Translations under genes and position numbers: made by a program
The notes under the pieces: model-generated
Database searches by the model: none
Told to the model about the DNA's origin: nothing
Seen by the model: only the letters and a program-made list of their open reading frames with translations
Origin: Chitinophagaceae bacterium
GTDB lineage: Bacteria; Bacteroidota; Bacteroidia; Chitinophagales; Chitinophagaceae
Direction of reading: 5' to 3'
Assembly (NCBI GenBank): GCA_016703625.1
Contig: JADJBP010000002.1
Span: forward strand, 682,001 to 746,000
DNA length: 64,000 nucleotides
Shown here: piece by piece, positions 61,042 through 64,000 of the stretch
Position numbering within the stretch: the stretch's first letter is position 1
Layout: the number at the start of each line of letters is the position of its first letter

Positions 61042-61163
61042 TGTCTGAAGGGTGGAAATGGATAATTATTTAATTGATAATGCCCACATTTCAAGGCCCT
61101 AAACTATATTGAAGCGACTTTTAGTTTGAAAAATTATCAATTATCCACTATTCCATTATCCAT

Positions 61164-61171
61164 TAACTTTG
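61164..61171 (+). promoter_or_regulatory. Predicted -7 element (TAACTTTG) of recR
   Basis: TAACTTTG ends 4 bases before the ATG at 61176, again implying a leaderless or nearly leaderless start. The spacer before it is about 130 bases with no other feature. Confidence 0.45.
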
Positions 61172-61175
61172 CGCC

Positions 61176-61799
61176 ATGATTTTTTCATCCACGCTTTTGG
61201 AAAATGCGGTTACCCAATTTGCCAGGCTGCCCGGCATTGGAAAAAAAACAGCGCTCCGCCTGGTGCTGCACCTCATCAAACAGGATGCTGTTGAAGTAAA
61301 CCGGTTCAGTGAGATCATTGCAACCATGCGCAATGAAATAAAATTCTGTGCACGCTGTTATAATATATCCGACACGGACCTTTGCAATATCTGCAGCAAC
61401 AGCATGCGTAAACAGGAAATGCTTTGCGTGGTAGAAAATATACGGGATGTGATCGCCATTGAAAGCACACAGCAGTTCAACGGCATATACCATGTACTGG
61501 GAGGTATCATTTCTCCCCTCGATGGCATCGGCCCCGGCCAGCTTACCATTGATGCCCTGGTTGAGCGTATCACAAAAGAATCCATTGAAGAGATCATTTT
61601 TGCCCTCAGCCCAACCATACAGGGCGATACCACCATTTATTATATCAGTAAAAAACTGAAGCCGCACCCGGTAAAGATCACAACCATTGCCCGTGGCATC
61701 GCTTTTGGCGGTGAACTGGAATATGCCGATGAAATGACATTGGCAAAGAGTATCAGTAACCGCATCCCAGTTGAAAATTTTATGGTATCCGGGCATTAA
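61176..61799 (+). CDS. recR: Recombination mediator protein RecR
   Basis: An intact 207-residue RecR. Helix-hairpin-helix region FARLPGIGKKTALRLVLHLI (residues 15-34), C4 zinc finger CARCYNISDTDLCNIC (around residues 57-72), Toprim domain VVENIRDVIAIESTQQFNGI to GGELEYADEMTLAKS. It binds DNA with RecF/RecO to load RecA at gaps. Length is normal. Confidence 0.96.
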   Translation: MIFSSTLLENAVTQFARLPGIGKKTALRLVLHLIKQDAVEVNRFSEIIATMRNEIKFCARCYNISDTDLCNICSNSMRKQEMLCVVENIRDVIAIESTQQFNGIYHVLGGIISPLDGIGPGQLTIDALVERITKESIEEIIFALSPTIQGDTTIYYISKKLKPHPVKITTIARGIAFGGELEYADEMTLAKSISNRIPVENFMVSGH

Positions 61800-61946
61800 C
61801 AGAAACATTTCCGGGATCGACAGGAAATAATATCGCATCATATATCAAATTGCCGGTAAGCTGCAATTGTGAAAAAAAATTGACCACAATCTTATAATGA
61901 ATCCCTCTATCCCGCCTTGGCCTTAGGAACCAGGGCCCATATCATT
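61800..61946. other. Spacer after recR, no gene seen
   Basis: Between the recR stop and the metH promoter. It contains a poly-A run and CCTTGGCCTTAGG, but I see no open frame, terminator with T run or RNA motif that I can support. Confidence 0.5.
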
Positions 61947-61978
61947 TTTTGTTTTATCATCCACTTGTTTTACTTTTG
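61947..61978 (+). promoter_or_regulatory. Predicted metH promoter (-33 TTTTG, 19-base spacer, -7 TACTTTTG)
   Basis: TTTTG at 61947-61951 and TACTTTTG at 61971-61978 are spaced by 19 bases, matching the Bacteroidota promoter model (TTTG then TAnnTTTG). Transcription would begin near 61983, leaving a leader of about 195 bases before metH. This is the best full promoter match in the window. Confidence 0.6.
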
Positions 61979-62104
61979 CATTGGTTTACAGGCAGATTTG
62001 TTTATTGTTCGGCCTGTTAATTTTATTAAAACTGAACTAATAAACGAAAGCAATTCTGCAATACTTCCCCCGGATTGATTCTCGTTTAAAAGTTTATGGT
62101 AATT

Positions 62105-62159
62105 ATCCTGAGCGTAGTCGAAGGATTATATACTCAAGTACTGAGCGTAGTCGAAGTAC
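62105..62159. repeat. Two GAGCGTAGTCGA cores with different but self-complementary flanks
   Basis: The 12-base core occurs at 62110-62121 and 62143-62154. The first is flanked by ATCCT and AGGAT, the second by GTACT and AGTAC. Each pair can form a 5-bp stem around the same loop, so the stems covary while the loop is constant. Both lie in the predicted metH leader. Confidence 0.85.
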
Positions 62160-62177
62160 GGACATAAATTAAAGCAA

Positions 62178-63191
62178 ATGAAAACATTGCAGGACTGTTT
62201 AAAAGAACGCATACTCATCATTGATGGCGCCATGGGTACCATGATACAGCGTTATAAACTGGAAGAAAAAGATTACCGGGGCAGCCGGTTTGCAGACTGG
62301 CATACAGATGTTAAAGGTAACAACGACCTGTTGAGCATTACCCAGCCGCAGATCATCGAAGAAATTCATAAACAATATTTGGAAGCCGGCGCCGATATCA
62401 TTGAAACCAATACCTTCAGCAGTACATCCATTGCCCAGGCCGATTACGACATGCAGTCGCTGGCTTATGAACTGAATGTAGCTTCTGCAACCTGCGCCCG
62501 TAATGCCGCAGATGAATACACGAAAAAGAACCCGGCTAAGCCCCGGTTTGTTGCCGGTGCCATTGGGCCACTGAATAAAACATTGTCCCTTTCGCCTGAT
62601 GTAAACAACCCCGGCTACCGGGCTGTAAGTTTTGATGAGGTAGCAGCATCTTATACCGAACAGATCAAAGGCCTGGTTGATGGCGGCGTTGATATCATCC
62701 TGATAGAAACCATTTTTGATACGCTCAATGCAAAAGCTGCGATCTATGCCGCAAAGAACTATTTCCGCCAACACCATATAACGGAACTTCCGTTCATGAT
62801 CAGCGGAACAATAACGGATGCCAGTGGACGAACTTTAAGCGGGCAGACCCTGGAAGCTTTTTATGTTTCCATCATGCACGCAAACCCCATCAGTGTTGGA
62901 TTGAACTGTGCACTCGGCGCTTCGGAAATGCGGCCCCATATTGAAGAACTGAGCCAGATCGCCGGATGCTACACATCAGCTTATCCTAATGCAGGCCTGC
63001 CCAATGCCTTTGGCGAGTATGATGAACAGCCACACGAAACGGCACACATCATAGAAGAATGGGCCAGGGAAGGGTTTGTAAATATTGTGGGCGGCTGCTG
63101 TGGCACTACGCCTGATCATATAAAACATATTGCTGACGAAGTGGCAAAATATAAACCAAGGGAGTTGCCGGTGCTTGAGGAGGCATTATAA
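62178..63191 (+). CDS. metH: Methionine synthase, homocysteine-binding module (split MetH, part 1)
   Basis: An intact 337-residue protein equal to the N-terminal domain of B12-dependent methionine synthase. IIDGAMGTMIQRYKLEEKDY, ADIIETNTFSSTSIAQADY, GLNCALGASEMRPHIEELSQ and NIVGGCCGTTPDHIKHIA are hallmarks; Cys in GLNC and GGCC bind Zn and activate homocysteine. The pterin and B12 modules are separate, beginning at 63517. Split metH is common in Bacteroidota. A long leader with paired hairpins precedes it. Confidence 0.95.
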   Translation: MKTLQDCLKERILIIDGAMGTMIQRYKLEEKDYRGSRFADWHTDVKGNNDLLSITQPQIIEEIHKQYLEAGADIIETNTFSSTSIAQADYDMQSLAYELNVASATCARNAADEYTKKNPAKPRFVAGAIGPLNKTLSLSPDVNNPGYRAVSFDEVAASYTEQIKGLVDGGVDIILIETIFDTLNAKAAIYAAKNYFRQHHITELPFMISGTITDASGRTLSGQTLEAFYVSIMHANPISVGLNCALGASEMRPHIEELSQIAGCYTSAYPNAGLPNAFGEYDEQPHETAHIIEEWAREGFVNIVGGCCGTTPDHIKHIADEVAKYKPRELPVLEEAL

Positions 63192-63195
63192 ATTT

Positions 63196-63216
63196 GATAT
63201 CGCAAATTGCGATATC
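63196..63216. repeat. Perfect inverted repeat directly after metH part 1
   Basis: GATATCGCAA, one central A, then TTGCGATATC. It starts 4 bases after the stop at 63191. It has no T run, so partial termination, mRNA stabilisation or a binding site are all possible. Confidence 0.7.
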
Positions 63217-63237
63217 GAAAACTAAACCCAGGCCCAA

Positions 63238-63515
63238 ATGAGAAAAATTTCTATTGACTTATCGCAAATTAAGTCTTATGAAAGCTACAAGATATTTTAC
63301 AGGAAAAATTTGAGTTTCCTGACTTTTATGGAAAAAATTGGAATGCATTCTGGGATGCCATTACAGGCCTTATAGAAATGCCAGAAAAAGTTGAAATAAT
63401 AGGATGGGAATATTTTTCAGCTGCTTTTCCTGAAGATTCAATTTTATTGTTAAAATGCCTTGAAGAATATAACAAACAACCGGATTTAAAAAGCTTTGAA
63501 ATATTGATTAAATAA
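63238..63515 (+). CDS. Barstar-like protein, frameshifted
   Basis: About 92 residues. Frame 1 starts MRKISIDLSQIKSYESYK; after a break near 63,290 the second frame reads QEKFEFPDFYGKNWNAFWDA, ITGLIEMPEKVEIIGWEYFS and LKCLEEYNKQPDLKSFEIL. FPDFYGKNWNAFWD followed by a GW strand is the barstar (ribonuclease inhibitor) signature. Ends 1 base before the next metH gene. Barstars usually neutralise a secreted ribonuclease, but no barnase-like gene is in the window. Confidence 0.75.
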
Positions 63516-63516
63516 G

Positions 63517-64000
63517 ATGAGTGAAGTAACAACAATAAAACCATATTTACGATTAAGCGGTCTGGAAACCCTGATCGTTCGCCCTGAAACCAATTTTATA
63601 AATGTTGGCGAACGTACCAATGTTACAGGCAGTAAAATGTTTGCCCGCCTCATCCGGGAAGGCCAGTATGAGGCAGCGCTGGCCGTTGCCCGCCAGCAGG
63701 TAGAGAACGGCGCACAGGTCATTGATGTAAATATGGATGACGCATTGCTGGATGGTGTGCAGGCCATGACCACATTCTTAAACCTGGTGCAGGCCGAACC
63801 CGATATTGCAAAGATCCCCATCATGATCGATTCATCAAAGTTCGAGATCATTGAAGCCGGTTTAAAATGTGTGCAGGGAAAATGTATCGTGAATTCCATT
63901 TCGATGAAAGAAGGCGAAGCTAAATTCATTGAACAGGCATTCACCTGTAAAAGTTACGGCGCCTCGGTTATAGTAATGGCATTTGATGAGGAAGGACAGG
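63517..64000 (+). CDS. metH: Methionine synthase, pterin-binding/B12 module (split MetH, part 2, runs off window)
   Basis: ATG 63517 opens MSEVTTIKPYLRLSGLETLI. NFINVGERTNVTGSKMFARL, GAQVIDVNMDDALLDGVQAM and IMIDSSKFEIIEAGLKCVQG are the folate (dihydropteroate synthase-like) domain of MetH that binds methyltetrahydrofolate. The B12 domains lie beyond base 64000. It completes the split enzyme with the gene at 62178, with a barstar-like gene between. Confidence 0.95.
   Translation, partial: MSEVTTIKPYLRLSGLETLIVRPETNFINVGERTNVTGSKMFARLIREGQYEAALAVARQQVENGAQVIDVNMDDALLDGVQAMTTFLNLVQAEPDIAKIPIMIDSSKFEIIEAGLKCVQGKCIVNSISMKEGEAKFIEQAFTCKSYGASVIVMAFDEEGQ

Noticed and set aside
61185..61841. A 218-codon open frame on the minus strand opposite recR
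   Set aside because: It is the antisense shadow of recR, which has full family motifs. The opposite frame shows no family resemblance.
61983..62177. Cobalamin or SAM riboswitch upstream of metH
   Set aside because: I looked for the conserved cobalamin box and SAM-type cores and did not find them. Only the paired hairpins are seen.

Overview
The window looks like a chromosomal segment of a Bacteroidota bacterium, most likely of the Chitinophagaceae type (inferred). Support comes from repeated TAnnTTTG -7 promoter elements close to start codons, a methionine synthase split into two genes, WbqC, FkbM and NeuD type glycan genes, a DUF255/YyaL protein, and AT-leaning coding with many AAA and TTT runs. 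No taxonomic search was possible.

Bases 1 to about 43,200 form one large surface-glycan (O-antigen, capsule or exopolysaccharide) locus, mostly on the minus strand. It holds about a dozen glycosyltransferases, three Wzx-like flippases (9.6, 33.1 and 41.6 kb), and two paralogous multi-pass membrane proteins that could be polymerases (4.0 and 17.7 kb, both on the plus strand). It also has UDP-galactopyranose mutase, asparagine synthase, sugar epimerases, three FkbM and several other methyltransferases, NeuD-type acetyltransferases, two acyltransferase-3 proteins, a polysaccharide deacetylase and a formyltransferase. RmlA, RmlB, a DegT aminotransferase and a WlbB/FdtC-like N-acetyltransferase point to a dTDP- or UDP-linked acylamino sugar. 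A winged-helix regulator fused to a nucleotidyltransferase-like domain sits inside the locus at 34.7 kb. The stretch 25.4-34.6 kb is visibly more AT-rich than its surroundings, very dense in frame breaks, and contains an unusual NeuD acetyltransferase / beta-propeller fusion.

Bases 43.4-64 kb are mostly housekeeping and small accessory modules. In order: an ABC-F ATPase, a ParE/RelE-type toxin-antitoxin pair, a NagX-like membrane acyltransferase, a lipoprotein in what looks like a recent insertion, a YyaL-like protein, a thioredoxin, a beta-barrel protein, a four-gene 2-oxoacid:ferredoxin oxidoreductase operon, tRNA-Arg(CCT), a TPR protein, an SRPBCC protein, a UvrD helicase-nuclease, an Ig-like lipoprotein, RecR, and split metH with a barstar-like gene between the halves.

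A warning governs the annotation: about half of the genes are interrupted by single-base frameshifts. Many of those I could place fall in homopolymer runs, and a few genes also lack internal blocks. Most of this is best explained by indel errors in an unpolished assembly rather than real pseudogenes. I therefore give gene coordinates across the breaks and state where they lie.
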